Source: Synaphobranchus kaupii (Eukaryota; Chordata; Actinopteri; Anguilliformes; Synaphobranchidae). From it: a stretch of DNA of 64,000 nt. A model generated the notes under the pieces. That model did no database searches, was not told where the DNA came from, and worked only from the letters and a program-made list of their open reading frames with translations. Made by a program: the position numbers and the translations under genes. Positions 43,741 through 55,372 of the stretch are shown one piece after another (within the stretch, counting starts at the first letter, position 1; the number at the start of each line of letters is the position of its first letter). The DNA is taken from NCBI GenBank assembly GCA_029718625.1, contig CM056376.1, forward strand, positions 115,136,173 to 115,200,172, given 5' to 3'.

Positions 43741-45377
43741 CAGTCAAGCCGGAAAGTCTGAACACTCCTTTCACCTTCTCCACGTTTTATTACGTTACAG
43801 ACTTATACTAGAATAGATTGAGTTCATTTTTTGCCTCAAAGATCTACACACAATAGCCCATGATGACAAAGTGAAAACAGGTTTTTAGAAAATATGCAAT
43901 TTTATTTTACTGACAAAAATAGGTTATTTAGGGGTTACATATCTGTACACACCCTTAGCCTAATACTTGGTTGCTGCACCTTTGGCAGCGATTACAGCTT
44001 CAAGGCGTCTTGGGAAAGAAGCTACGAGCTTGGCACACTTGTTTCTGGACATTTTTGCCCATTACTCTTGGCATATCCTTGCAAGCTCCGTCAGGTTGGA
44101 TGGGGAGCGTCGGTACACAGCCATTTTCAGCTCTTTCCACAGATGTTCAATTGGATTCAGGTCTGGGCTCTGGCTGGGCCACTCAAGGACATGCACAGAC
44201 TTTCTCCGAAGCCACTCCTTTGTTCTCTTGGCTGTGTGCTTCGGGTCGTTGTCATGTTGGAAGGTAAACCTTCGCCCTAGTCTGAGGTCCAGAGCGCTTT
44301 GGAGCAGGTTTTCTTCAAGGATCTCGGTGTACTTAACTGCATTCATCTTTCCCTCTATCAGGACTAGTCGCCCCGTTCCCGCTGCTGAAAAACATCCCCA
44401 CATCATGATGCTGCCGCCGCCATGCTTCACTGTAGGGATGGTATTAGCTAGGTGATGAGCGGTGCCTGGTTTCCTCCAGATGTGATGCTTGGTATTCAGG
44501 CCAAAAGGTTCAATTTTGGTTTCATCAGACCAGAGAATCTTGATTCTCATGGTTTGAGAGTCCTCTAGGTGCCTTTTGGCAAACTCCAAGCGGGCTGTGA
44601 TGTGCCTTTTACTAAGGAGGGGCTTCCGTCTGGCCACTCTACCATAGGCCTGATTGGTGGAGTGCTGCCTGGATGGTTGATCTTCTGAAAGGTTCTCCCA
44701 TCTCCACAAGGATACGCTGGAGCTCTGTCAGATTGACCCTCGGGTTCCTGCTCACCTCCCTGGCTAAGGCCCTTCTTCCCCGATTACTCAGTTTAGCTGG
44801 GTGGCCAGGTCTAGGAAGATTCTTGGTGGTTCCAAACTTCTTCCATTTACGAATGATGGTGGCCACTGTGCTCTTTGGGACCTGTAAAGCTGCAGAGATC
44901 CTTCCGTACCCTTCTCCAGATCTATGCCTTGACACAATCCTGTTTCTGAGGTCTGCTGATAATTCCTTTGACCCCATGGCTTGGAGTTTGCTCTGACATG
45001 CACTGTCAACTGTGGGACCTTATATAGGCAGGTGTTGGCAATCCCCAATGATGTCCAATCAATTGAATTTATCACAGGTGGACTCCAATTAAGTTGTAGA
45101 AACATCTCAAGCAATATCAGTGGAAACAAAATGCACCTCAGCTCACTTTTGGGTGTCATATCAAAGAGTGTGTACACTTGTGTACATATGATATTTTACA
45201 TTTAGATTTTTAATAAATTAGCACAAATGTCTAAAAACCTGTTTTCACTTTGTCATTATGGGCTATTTTGTGTAGAATTTTGAGACAAAAAATTAACTCA
45301 ATCTATTGTAGAATATGTCTGTAACGTAATAAAATGTGAGAAGGTGAAAGGAGTGTTCAGACTTTCCGGCTTGACTG
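43741..45377 (-). mobile_element. Nearly full-length Tc1/mariner element
   Basis: The termini are CAGTCAAGCCGGAAAGTCTG and its inverted complement, with TA on both sides (43739-43740 and 45378-45379). The inverted repeats extend for roughly 160 bp each. Total length is 1637 bp, usual for Tc1. The transposase inside is broken (see the entry at 43985-44977). The right end is followed almost immediately by a SINE at 45391. Confidence 0.93.
43985..44977 (-). pseudogene. Tc1 transposase pseudogene
   Basis: The N-terminal part (44977 to about 44645) has the paired-like helix-turn-helix domain starting MGSKELSADLRNRIV, with KSTVATIIRKWKKFG and the GRPR-like PRPGHPAKLS. The catalytic part (44709-44062) has [13 protein letters not shown] (first Asp), [11 protein letters not shown] (second Asp) and [15 protein letters not shown] (Glu), the DD34E triad. 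A frameshift near 44640-44655 separates the two parts. A stop (TAA at about 44059-44061) interrupts the C-terminus, whose frame continues to about 43960. A functional protein is therefore unlikely. Confidence 0.9.
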
Positions 45378-45390
45378 TATATTACATATA

Positions 45391-45619
45391 TTACAGGCAT
45401 TTAGCAGACGCTCTTATCCAGAGCGACTTACACAGCATTACAGGCATTTTAGCATTTTTTTTTTTTTTACATATCCATTTATACAGCTGGATATATACTG
45501 AAGCGATTCAGGTTAAGTACCTTGCTCAAGGGTACAACGGCAGTGTCCTACCTGGGAATTGAACCTGCAACCTTTTGGTTACAAGGCCTGTTCCTTAACC
45601 ATTATACTACACTGCCGCC
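45391..45619 (-). mobile_element. tRNA-derived SINE
   Basis: Same family as 7517-7766, minus strand, with tail TTACAGGCATTTAGCAGACG, body TATACAGCTGGATATATACT and tRNA-like head ending at GCGGCAGTGTAGTATAATGG. The B box is altered (GGTTCAATTCCCAGG). Confidence 0.8.
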
Positions 45620-46030
45620 CTAGTGTTTCATTAAGTGTTTACTAAATTAAGGTTTACACATTACTAAAATAAAAATGGGTTGCACCACACAAACTAGTTT
45701 TTACATTGAACTTGTAGCTACTAAATATTTACACCTACCCCTAAGGAGAGGTAAATTGTGGAGTAACGGTTGTAACCAACGGCAAACAAAATGAAAACAT
45801 TTAGAGTTGCAATTCGGTTGTCGCGAGGAAATATCAAAATAAATTGTAACACCTGTTCGTCTAATGGCTACCTCCGCCGTTTCTTTAGAAAATGTGTTGA
45901 CGTGAGCAAAAGGTTCACTTTCAAAACCAAGTTCTATCTAGTTCAAAAGAGGTACATCTTTATGTAGGCTATTTTTCATATATGTTTCCAAGCATCAGTA
46001 TAACATTTGCAAAGCAAGGGTGTATTCTAC
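45620..46030. other. Intergenic, nothing recognised
   Basis: AT-rich sequence without a recognisable feature. Confidence 0.45.
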
Positions 46031-46035
46031 AAAAC

Positions 46036-47498
46036 TGTTACGAACCAGAAACGGGACGAACCCAAGTGCAACGACCAGGAGACAGATTCACAAAGAGGGT
46101 GTTTAATAAATTAAGTGTTGGGGTAGTCCCAACACTGTACAAGAGGGGAAAAAACACGATATCACACAGGAACAGTATGTAGCCCGGGACGGGCTGCTCC
46201 AAGCCGGAGCTGGACTGGCAGGCCTGGAATGTTTCGTTCCCAAACCGGAACTGGACTGGACAGGAACTGGACCGGGAGGTCCACACCGGAATCTGGGTCT
46301 GGAACAGTTTTGTTCCAAACCGGAACTGGACTGGACTGGAACTGGACCGGAAGGTCCACACTGGAACACGGGTCTGGAACGGATTTGTTCCAAACCGGAA
46401 CTGGACTGGACTGGAACTGGGCTGGACTGGAACTGGACCGGGAGGTCCACACTGGAACAAGGGGTCTGGAACGGATTCGTTCCAAACCGGAACTGGACTG
46501 GACTGGAACTGGACCGGGAGGTCCACACTGGAACAATGGTCTGGAACGGATTTGTTCCAAACCGGAACTGGACTGGACAGGTAGGTGCGAGACTCACACC
46601 TGGACTGGAATTGCTGGGGAGCGGCTCACTACGGCAGGACAGGAACTGGACCGGATTGACTGCACCGGTACAGAACAAAAACAAAAGGTAGGGTTAGTGC
46701 AAGGGAAGGCACGGGAATGACCGGGAGGTTCTCACGGAGGTGCAGGGTTTGAGAGGGAGGTGGTTGGTGAAGCACGGCAGAGATGGGTTGTGTGGCGTAG
46801 CTGCGGTAGGTCCGGAAGGAGCTGACTGTCTCCAGAGCTCCAGGAGCCGGTGCCGAAGAACTCGTTGGCTTCTTCGGTCGGACAGGAACAACTGGAGGGT
46901 AGCCAGGTAGCAAGCTCTCCCGGAGCCTACACGAGCTGGAGGTGGAGGTACCGCAACACACACAACGATAACGGGGGGAAACGAACACTGCCACGGGTGA
47001 ATGGGAGCTGGGTTAGATGGAGGAGAAGGGAAACAGGTTAGCTGCATGCACGACAAGAATTGACGGGGTGGTTAACTACCAGACTGTAGTTAGGAGCCGA
47101 ACCCAAGCTGCACGGGGATAATATTCCCCGACCAAGCGAGTAGTTCTCTTTAACACGACCAGGAAAACAACGAGCATGAACACCGGGTGACGAACGTTAA
47201 CGAACTGGCGCCGACTGGCAGCCAGCCGAAGGACTAAATAGTGAGGTTAATAATAGAACTAAACAAGGGACAGGTGTGGAAAATCAGCAGGAGTGATTAC
47301 AAGACACCAGGTGAGGGAATGCATGCAACGAGGGGGGACGGAGTGAAAAGGCGGAAGTGAGACAACCAAACGAACAAGACAGGGAAGGAAACGCCCAGAC
47401 CGCAGCAGCGGGGAAAACACGGACAAAAGGATCCAACATGACACGGAGGGAAAACAGGAAAATACAGAAAACGAACAGGAAGGGAGCGGAACATTACA
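46036..47498 (-). mobile_element. Solo LTR, 1463 bp, with AAAAC duplication and internal tandem repeat
   Basis: The minus strand begins TGTAATGTTCCGCTCCC and ends GGTTCGTAACA. The perfect 5-bp AAAAC is on both sides (46031-46035 and 47499-47503). A minus-strand AATAAA lies near the end (around 46104, TTTATTAAACACC-type). Between about 46235 and 46580 there are about six units of a 40-80-bp repeat built from GGAACTGGACTGGACTGGAA and TCTGGAACGGATTTGTTCCA. The long ORFs are low-complexity. The source is probably Ty3/gypsy, judged by TSD size and LTR style. Confidence 0.85.
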
Positions 47499-47503
47499 AA
47501 AAC

Positions 47504-48800
47504 AGGATTATCAAGATATCCAAATAAGTGAGAACAATAAGGCTGTAGCATGAAATTAGTACAAAAAAATGCTGTCTTCCATCATGTGACTTTTGACATA
47601 TTAGGGAGCTAATTTAGTGCCAAAACCTAACAAATATAAAGAACAGGTTTTACAAATGCCCTACAATTCACAAATAAACACTGTTTTGCAAATGCAAAAC
47701 ATGATTATCAAACAAACACAATTTGTTTTGCAAATACATTTGTTTTTTCTAATAAATCAAGCTTCACAAAGGTGCCAATCCTAAATGTGTCCCCAGCTAT
47801 AGGGAGACTAAAGTGTCTTTCAAATGGACCCATAGGTCAACACAATTCATAACCAATCAATCAACAAACTATAATGTAAAAAGGATCAACTTGCATTGAG
47901 TTACTTTGGCCCTTCAGAGGCAATTTCCTCCTGGTTTCTACTAGTTTTATTTAAATGTCAATATCTAAAAAAATATTCCCTGCACATCCATGGTTTTAAG
48001 TTCGAACTGAAGAAGAAGCTGAATCATTCAGAAATTTGCTACAGAATACATTTATTTCAGAATAGTCACATACAGTATATATACGTATAATAACCATAAC
48101 ATACGCCGCCTAATGTATTTAAATACGTTTAAAAAAGAACGAACGAAAGCGCGTGTGTATTCACACAAGTACAGCAACGTATTTCAGCCCTAAGTGAGAG
48201 GGGTGATGCTGCGGAAATGTCGACTGTACGGGATTTTGGCGAAATATAACAAGATAAACTCTTCAGGGTTCATCACAAAACAGCTGTAGCTGAATATACT
48301 GGTAAGTACTTGGTTTCTTAAACATATTTATACGAGGGATTTTGGAGAAAAAAATTAGGTGTCTTCTAAACCGAAAGTGCATCAGATACTGTATATAGTA
48401 CAGTAAGCCAGGGAAAACGGCGATTGCTCATTTGTATGTTTTAAAAAAATATTATTGTTTCTATACGTGAACATGATTTTCTTAGCGTGTATAAACGGTA
48501 CATTTTATGCATTTTACAGTCTGTGGCTGTAGCCAGAGGAGGGTCGTAAGTGCTTTGGGCTATTAATAACGCCCTCATAATTTATTGCACTGCAGTGTAA
48601 CTGGAGAAGCTGAGGTTTTCGCAAGAGGCTACCCTTTTAAAAAATACTGCGTCAAAATTTACGGGGTTTTCTTAAAGCTGTAGTTTATATTTTCAGATGA
48701 ACATGAATACTGTAATTGAGACGCATGCGTCTCAACCACTAGGGGTGAAGTTTATAGAGTTAATAGACTACATCTAATTAAGGCATATTGAGATAAAGCA
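47504..48800. other. Intergenic, AT-rich
   Basis: No gene recognised. A short ATG-initiated plus-strand stretch near 48206 followed by a possible donor GTAAGTAC near 48300 could be a 5' noncoding exon, but nothing supports this. Confidence 0.4.
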
Positions 48801-48802
48801 TA

Positions 48803-48900
48803 CACCGCATGGCCAAAAACAAAGTCGCACATTCTAATATTTCGTTGGACCGCCTTCAGCTTTGATTATGGCGCACATGACTCGCAGGGATTTAAACTCG
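48803..48900. mobile_element. Tc1-family end fragment
   Basis: GGCCAAAAACAAAGTCGCAC followed by TTCGTTGGACCGCCTTCAGC and TTTGATTATGGCGCACATGA matches the end of the degraded Tc1 element at 56665. Only about 100 bp remains. Confidence 0.65.
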
Positions 48901-49680
48901 TAATTCAACTGTTGTCCTCCATTAAGGCTCTGTAGGCACTCAAAGGGTACAACCAAGTGAATAATTATCCAATTTAGAGGAAAAAAAAAATTATGCAATT
49001 GGAGTTGCTAATTAAAACATTACTATATCATTATTTATTACTAACGCAGCGGTTATGTTGAACTTCCAGTTGAAAGTTGAAAGAAGTAAATCATAAATCA
49101 GGTGAAAAGATGGTCCCTTCATTTATTTTAAGGATGTGCAGAGATTTTATAGGTAGGCTACTTTTAATAGGTTTCAAAAACTTCAACCGTAGAATTAATA
49201 ACTTGGACAACTTGGCAATGGGAAGTTAATGCTCCTAGTTATTGTTCATTTTTTAATACTAATTATCCAATTGAGAGGAAAAAATTAATAAATTCTGCAA
49301 TTGGAGTTGCTAATTAAGACGCTAATGAAAACAATTAGTTGACATAGCTCGGTGTCATCTAGCCTTCACCCAATGCCGGAGTGCAGAGAAACCCACCTGC
49401 GGACAATTTAGTGCAATTAGCCTACGCAACTGCCATGTTCGAGCAAACAAGCCTATTCACTGCCCTCGCATTCTCCATTTTGTGTGTCAAGAAGTAAACG
49501 TGAGTAGTTTTTTTTATTACTAATGCAGCAGTTATGTTGAACCTCCAACAAGTTGGAAGTAGTAATTGTTAAGACGCTTATATAAACAATTAGATGACCT
49601 TATAGAAAAGTTAAGTGAAGTGCAGCATCTGCCTATGCCTCATTGCATTTGATTACGTGCAAATGCGGTGCGGCTTTCCA
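48901..49680. other. Intergenic with loosely duplicated AT-rich segment
   Basis: Blocks such as AATTGGAGTTGCTAATTAA occur near 48997, 49299 and (degenerate) 49560. The duplicated pieces also share the CAGCGGTTATGTTGAACTTC / CAGCAGTTATGTTGAACCTC phrase (49047 and 49528). No gene seen. Confidence 0.45.
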
Positions 49681-49685
49681 TTATG

Positions 49686-49800
49686 TTAAAGGGTTAGTTC
49701 AGAATTTTGGACATAATGTCTCAATTACGACTTACCCATGATGTTGTTGATTGATGGAGACCATCAATTTTACATACGTAGTTGTTGATTGATGGAGACC
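49686..49800 (+). mobile_element. Terminal fragment of TTAA-starting repeat
   Basis: Begins TTAAAGGGTTAGTTCAGAAT and continues into GACATAATGTCTCAATTACG. It is homologous, in opposite orientation, to 33474-33569. A 36-bp unit (GTTGTTGATTGATGGAGACC) is duplicated at about 49741 and 49782. The far end is not identifiable. Confidence 0.5.
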
Positions 49801-49994
49801 GGCTCCTTTTACGTACGTAGAACTGCAAAGTCTTTGCGTGTGCATATCACCACGCTCTGTATTTCACTGCTGCTAATGTGACTAGCCCTAGCCAAAGTTA
49901 GCCATAACTTACCTATGGAATGGTGAAACAAAGTTCAATCTTCCGCTTTTTCAACCGCCACGGATGGAGGAGGAGGAAAGCACACCTGCTCCAG

Positions 49995-50500
49995 CACCGA
50001 CTGAGCCGCCCAATAGAATAGAATAGAATAACTTTTATATTCCCGTTTGGGAACTTCATTTGTAGCCCCAGCAACAACAAAAAGTCATAGACAGTGGGGC
50101 AGACCCACAACACACAAACAAACATATCAAATAAAGACATTCAATAGAATCATTGCATTAATCAAGTGAATTAAAGTGGAATACAGCCATGATTAAAAAT
50201 AGCCCCCGCTGTCCCGAGATGTCCAGTGGCATTAAGCAGTCCAACACACAAACTGCGCCTCCACGACTTTCCTCCATACACGCAGTGTTGCGGTCTCTGT
50301 ACACTGTCGAAACGGATCCACCGAACTGCATCAGCCTTTCTTGCTCCTCCCCCGCATTATCTTCTCCTTCCATTCCCTGGTTGCCTTTTGAAGATTTCCT
50401 GCACTCCCGGATCAGTCCCGACATCTTCAACTCCGGTGAAGAGCGATGGTAAACTTTGTTGCTGCAGATCCAACGCATGAAAAAAACAAAAGACAAAAGC
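49995..50500 (-). mobile_element. Possible non-LTR retrotransposon 3' fragment
   Basis: The minus strand has an open frame (50496-50158) followed by a TTCTATTCTATTCTATT repeat at its 3' side (50010-50030), the layout of a LINE 3' end. I do not recognise the protein part with certainty. Confidence 0.3.
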
Positions 50501-50559
50501 CGAACACGACAGCTGGACTACATGTCGCCATTACAGCGTCATGTGACATCACGTCAATG

Positions 50560-52045
50560 AGCGTGAGATACCGCCGGAGAGAACGACAGAGGAGGCTACA
50601 GCTTCTCCGTTGCAGGAAGCTTCTTCTCCCCCCTCTGACGATGGTGAGACGATTCCGTTGACAATGACACCATCAGATTTGTCTGCTGTGGATGAGCCAC
50701 CCTCGCAGCCAAAATTTGTGTTCCCCGCAACCAACATTTCAGGAAAATTACGTTATTTTTCCCATACGTGGTATGAAGAATTTAAGTGGCTTGAATACAG
50801 CTCAGCAAGGAATGCTGTTTTCTGTAAAACGTGTAGGCATTTCCCAGAGCCCCATATGGAAAACGTGTTTTTTCGAAGCGGGTTTGTAGATTGGAAGCAC
50901 CTCCGCCAGGCATGCTCGAAACATCAGGCTAGCAAACCCCATTGTATTGCACTTGGTAAATTTGAGGGTTACAGAGCAAGCCTGCGAGGTCGGGGGACTG
51001 TTCTAGACCAACTAAACCCTGAGGCCATGGACCGTTAATTTGTGGAAGTAAATCGTGACCACGTAAAGGTGGTGCTGGACATTGTTATGTTCTGTGCAAA
51101 ACAAGAGCTGTCATTACCTGGACACAAAGAAAGCGAGGAAGCACTAAACAAGGGAAATGTTTTAGAATTGTTTCAAATCATTTCCAAATACGAAGAAATT
51201 CAAAGTCGCCTTCAACAAATGCCTAAAAATGCAACGCTCATGAGTGCAAAAATTCTGAATGAATTACTAGAATCTGCTGCCTCATTACTGATGATAAGCA
51301 GAGATAAAAGCAGAGCTGCGTGAATCACCCGTCACCTACTATGCCATATTAGCAGACGAATATAAGGATATGTCAAAGCGTGAACTGGTCACTGTGTGTG
51401 TTAGGTACATTCATGCAGGGACAATAAAAGAAAGAGCAATTGGATTTGTAGACACCAGTGATGTGAGTGCAAACACGATATCTGAGAAGATTTTAGAAGT
51501 GCTGCAACCACTGGAACTTGATCCCTCGCTGTGCGTGGGTTTAAGCTTTGACGGGGCTTCCGTAATGTCAGGGAACAGAGGGGGTGTGCATGTTATTTTA
51601 AAACGCACTTTTCCAGATGCGGTATATGTCCACTGCAATTCCCACCGTCTTAATTTAGTTCTTTGCACCGCATCAAAAGTGTCGGGACACGTCAGCACTT
51701 TTTTCGAGACACTGAACTCTCTATACATCTTCATGACAGGTGTGCACAGACACGCAAAATTCCTCGAAATACAGAAAGAGCTTCATCCTAACAGACAATG
51801 CTTGGAGTTAGAGTGCTCAACAGACACAAGGTGGAGCTGGAAGTCAGGATCAGTGAGCAAGGTTTTGGTGTTACTTGACGTTATCTTCGAAACTAGTGGT
51901 CACACTAAAGTTGAAGCCAAATCACTTTTGCAACAAATTCAGACGAAGAAATTTTTAATTTCTTGTGTTCAGTAATGTGTTCAAATTATTTGCGTCTTGT
52001 TTGAAGGATTATTGCTGGAATATTTTCGGTCCATCCATTTTTACT
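50560..52045 (+). pseudogene. ZMYM1-like / hAT-type transposase-derived pseudogene
   Basis: Open segments in order carry a TTF-type zinc-finger-like region (WYEEFKWLEYS, VFCKTCRHFPEP, WKHLRQACSKHQ), then CAKQELSLPGHKESE, then a transposase/RNase H-like part (GFVDTSDVSANTISEKIL, GLSFDGASVMSGNRGG, VHCNSHRLNLVLC) and TDTRWSW. This arrangement is typical of zinc finger MYM-type 1-like proteins in fish, which are hAT-related. A stop at about 51037 and another near 51320 with a frame change break it, and the C-terminal dimerisation region is absent. No introns are seen. It is a decayed transposon-like copy and not a working host gene. Confidence 0.75.
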
Positions 52046-52079
52046 CAGGCCCACCTAAAAAAATATTCCTGGTTACGCC

Positions 52080-52658
52080 ACTGATGTGGAGTGCGTCTCA
52101 ACATCTCATTCAGTGAGGTGACCTTTTATACATTTCTTGTACCATCAGGATACAGGGTCAGTACTTTTCTTTACTTTACTTTACTTTACTTGTCTCGCTG
52201 GGTCAAGTTCCTATTTTACAACATGTTAAAGACAGACAATGTTCCCGTTTTTCTTGCAATACCCTATAATATTTTTACCATAATCAGCAGTTTCTACATT
52301 CTTGCATATTGGTACATCAGCAGAAATAGCAGAAAAACGAGTCTATATAACTTTAACCTTTATGTAACCCTTATATAATGGGTCACACACGTGTACTTCC
52401 TTTAGTTTAAACATAAGCACATTAGTACAATTAGTGATGCTGCAAAAGCAATTATATATCCAAATGTCTGTTACATTTCCACCCTTTTGATTATTTTAAA
52501 CAAAGTTGATTACACACTTCAGGTATTAGTATAAGCTTAGTATTTTATTCATTTATTCTTGCCTTGTAGACTGTCCAGAAAGACCAATCCAGGGTCCAAA
52601 AGATCCAAAACAACTAGTGAGAAAAGCAAAATGGTTGTAGTCTGAGCTAATTCCCCCT
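52080..52658 (-). other. Possible 3' LTR region of the endogenous retrovirus
   Basis: This lies directly downstream of the env fragment on the minus strand. It contains minus-strand AATAAA-like sequences near 52540-52556 and no coding content, as expected for a decayed 3' LTR. I could not define its TG...CA boundaries or a matching 5' LTR. Confidence 0.25.
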
Positions 52659-53498
52659 TCACTGCTCATTCTGTCCCTGAGTTTGGTTCTTATCTATAGC
52701 ATGAGTGAGAGTGCCGTTTTCACCCCTTCCTGCTGGAATAAATGTGCAGCATGAGTCTCCTATGTTTCCACACACACCTCCCTCAGCTGCATTATGTAAC
52801 TCTAGAACAAACCGGTTTTGCAGGGTTATTAAACTATTTGCTCGCAATTCAGACTTTATACTATGCAATGCATCAATGTTATTGTTCATAATCTGCATCA
52901 CATCATATTTAAGGATTTGTAGGTGTCTAGCATTTGCAACAGATTGAACACTGAGCCCTGAGGCGAAGAACATTTCTGTCCTACTAAACAGTTTATATTC
53001 TACAGGAATATGGTCTAATGACGGAGTATATCTATCACTCCAACTAGCATACCTTTTTTGTGAGGATGGGCAGTTGTGAATCTGGATCAACAGGTATTAC
53101 TAGAAGTGAGTGTGTTAGGGTTACTGGAGCACATGTTCCTGTCCAGTCTGGGGGAAAGCTGTCGAGTGCTTCATCCTGCACAGCCAGTAAGTGTCTAACA
53201 CTGTCCATGTACCATTTTCAAGGGTGTGATTTGACCAAATTGTTTTGCAATTTGTGGTTTCTCCTACCGGGACAGTTCCTTCTCTCGAAAAGCAGAGGAG
53301 GAAAACTGTGCCCAGCTTAACTTGGACTTCTATCTTAAAGGGGATAGCCTTTGGGTGTAATATCTTTACTGCCACTTCCCATCTGGAAGTACAGTCGGGT
53401 TCGCCAGTTAGATCTGTCCACTTTGTTTGGAATATCAGAAAACCTGGACGATATATCCGGGGTTGTGAATACCAGATATCGGGTTGGTGTCGGTCCAC
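52659..53498 (-). pseudogene. env: Endogenous retrovirus env fragment (SU end and TM)
   Basis: The minus strand shows the end of a surface subunit (TYWLCRMKHSTAFPQTGQ) and then a transmembrane-subunit ectodomain. The latter has the LQNRFVLELHNAAEGG region and the CGNIGDSCC motif, a CX6CC pattern known from gamma-, delta- and epsilon-type retroviral TM proteins. The frame is interrupted between the two parts (about 53060-53120) by stops and shifts, and the membrane anchor region is not convincing. It is a dead copy. It is the 3' part of the degraded provirus spanning to about 58076. Confidence 0.75.
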
Positions 53499-53501
53499 TG
53501 C

Positions 53502-54767
53502 TCAAAATCCATGAGGATAGGCAGATGATATAAGTGGCAAGGGGTAGCGGTTTTTGACAGTAATGTCATTAAGCCCACGGTAGTCAATGCAGGGGCATAG
53601 CGAGCCGTCCTTCTTGCTCACAAAGAAGAATCCAGCTCCTGCTGGAAACGAGGAGGGGCGAATGATTCCTGAAGCCAGGGACTCTGTGATGTACTTATCC
53701 ATGGCCTCGGTCTCAGGAATGGAGAGGGAATACAGGCGACCTCTAGGGGGCGAGGTTCCCGGGAGCAGGTCAAGTGGGAAGTCGTAGGCATGCTGAGGAG
53801 GGAGAGAGCAGGCTCGGGAGCAGCTGAACGCCTGGCGGAGGTTGTGATATTCACTGGGCACTTTAGTACGATCGATCGCCTCTTCCTCTTGAGGCGGTTG
53901 GATCTTAATGGGACTGGCAGCGGAATTGGGGCAGGAAAGGTAGCATTTAGGGCTCCAGCCAGTAATGATTTCCCGAGTCCAGTCAATCTGGGGATTGTGC
54001 TTGGCGAGCTATGGTGATCCAAGCACAACAGGAATGAAAGGCGATTCCATGACAAAGAAAGAAATATCCTCCCGATGATTGCCGGAGACCAGTATTTCCA
54101 CAGGGCTAGTCACTTCTCGGATCACTGCCAGAGGGGTCCCGGTAAGAGTGTTAGTGTGAAGAGGCATCTTCATAGGGATGGTGTGAATGCCCAACTGATG
54201 GACCAGGGAAGGGCAGATGAAATTAGCGTCCGCTCCAGAATCGATAAGGATTGCTGTTCTTGGCAGGAGTCGTTGTGCCGCCGAATGACTGACTGAGGAC
54301 CGGTCGAAGACCTTCTTCATCTCGATGGCGAAGGACAGATAGGTGGCAGTGTGCAAACCTCCCAACTCCCAGCAAGCTGTCACTGGCCTTCCCAGAGAGC
54401 AGAGTGATGATGTAGGTGACCTTGGACCGCTCAGAGGGGAATGATGAGGGCTGAAGCTCGAAGACCAGCGAACACTGGGCAAGGAAGGCTCGAGAACAAC
54501 CGGACTCCCCAGACTATCGATCAAGTGCGGGCAGACGGGGCTCTGGAATCCCTCGGGAGCAGCTATGGACTGGACCTGGTGCACGGCGGAACTGGTGGCT
54601 TTGGCGGAAGATGCAGAATCCTGGGCCAGCAGTGTCAGGGACGCCATTTGTTCTGTGATGGTCTGTACGGCTTGTTGGAGCGATTGCAGCGCCGTATCGT
54701 GCTTCCCCAGTTGAGTGCTCTGATAATGAAGAACCTCGGAAAACCGTTGTGGGTCTGCTGGTTCCAT
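53502..54767 (-). pseudogene. Ty3/gypsy retrotransposon gag-protease-RT, truncated
   Basis: It starts with MEPADPQRFSEV, the usual N-terminus of fish gypsy Gag. A short capsid piece (EMKKVFDRS) follows and most of the capsid is missing. A retroviral-type aspartic protease follows (LIDSGADANFI, about 54250). The reverse transcriptase start has [19 protein letters not shown], then [10 protein letters not shown], where the family normally has R in place of the C after L. The element stops about 53510, before the catalytic YVDD, so RT, RNase H and integrase are absent. A frameshift lies near 54010-54060. It is inserted in the retroviral env. Confidence 0.88.
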
Positions 54768-54783
54768 AGTGGCCAGATCGTTC

Positions 54784-55372
54784 TGTTATGAGAACCGATC
54801 GGAACCACTCACAGACACCAAAAGTAATGGGAATAAGGCTTTTATTCAAGGTCAACAGAACAGGGTCAAAGTCCAGTAAACAGTGCAATACAGGCAAGGC
54901 AGATTCGTAGTCAGTTCCGGGGAATCCGTTAGAGCTGGAGAACAGGATGGCGAAGGGCAGGAACATGGCTAGGACGGGGAAGGGCAGGTGGGCAGGAGGA
55001 CTGGAGCAGGGCTGGACAGGAACAGGCAGGAGAACAGGAACTGGATGGGTAAACACAGGACTGGAAACTGGACTCGGAACAGGCAGGGAGCATGCAGGAA
55101 AAAAATGCTGGAAAGTAATGGACACAAGCACGAAAGCAGGGCACAAGACGATCTGGCACAGAACAAAGAGACGGGAGAATATATACAAGACTAATGAAGA
55201 GACAACGAGGAACAGGTGAGACAAAACACATGAGGAAACACAATTCAGGTGCGGGGAAGCGGAGACAAAATGGGGAGAAAGGGAAAACACAGAACGGACT
55301 ACTAATACTGAAAATATATATAAACGGAAAAACGGAGAAACAGCCTAAGACGTATAGGCACGGGACGTGACA
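54784..55372 (-). mobile_element. 5' LTR of the Ty3/gypsy element
   Basis: The minus strand runs from TGTCACGTCCCGTGCC to TCGGTTCTCATAACA, 589 bp with TG...CA ends. An AATAAAAGCC polyadenylation signal lies near its 3' end. The internal GAACGATCTGGCCACT (primer-binding/leader sequence) follows and leads directly to the gag ATG at 54767. No 3' LTR remains, because the element is truncated in RT. Confidence 0.85.

Noticed and set aside
43894..44455. Plus-strand ORFs of 100-160 residues
   Set aside because: Antisense to the Tc1 transposase, whose minus-strand frames carry the catalytic motifs.
46103..46720. Overlapping ORFs up to 193 residues on both strands
   Set aside because: They lie in the internal tandem repeat of a solo LTR and have low-complexity composition.
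48206..48310. Small first exon with ATG and GTAAGT donor
   Set aside because: Only an ATG, a short open frame ending in a stop and a donor-like site are present. Nothing ties it to a gene.
33566..49689. A single 16 kb TTAA-bounded transposon containing slc43a3 5' exons
   Set aside because: The two termini are homologous but oriented outward, so they cannot be the ends of one element spanning the interval.
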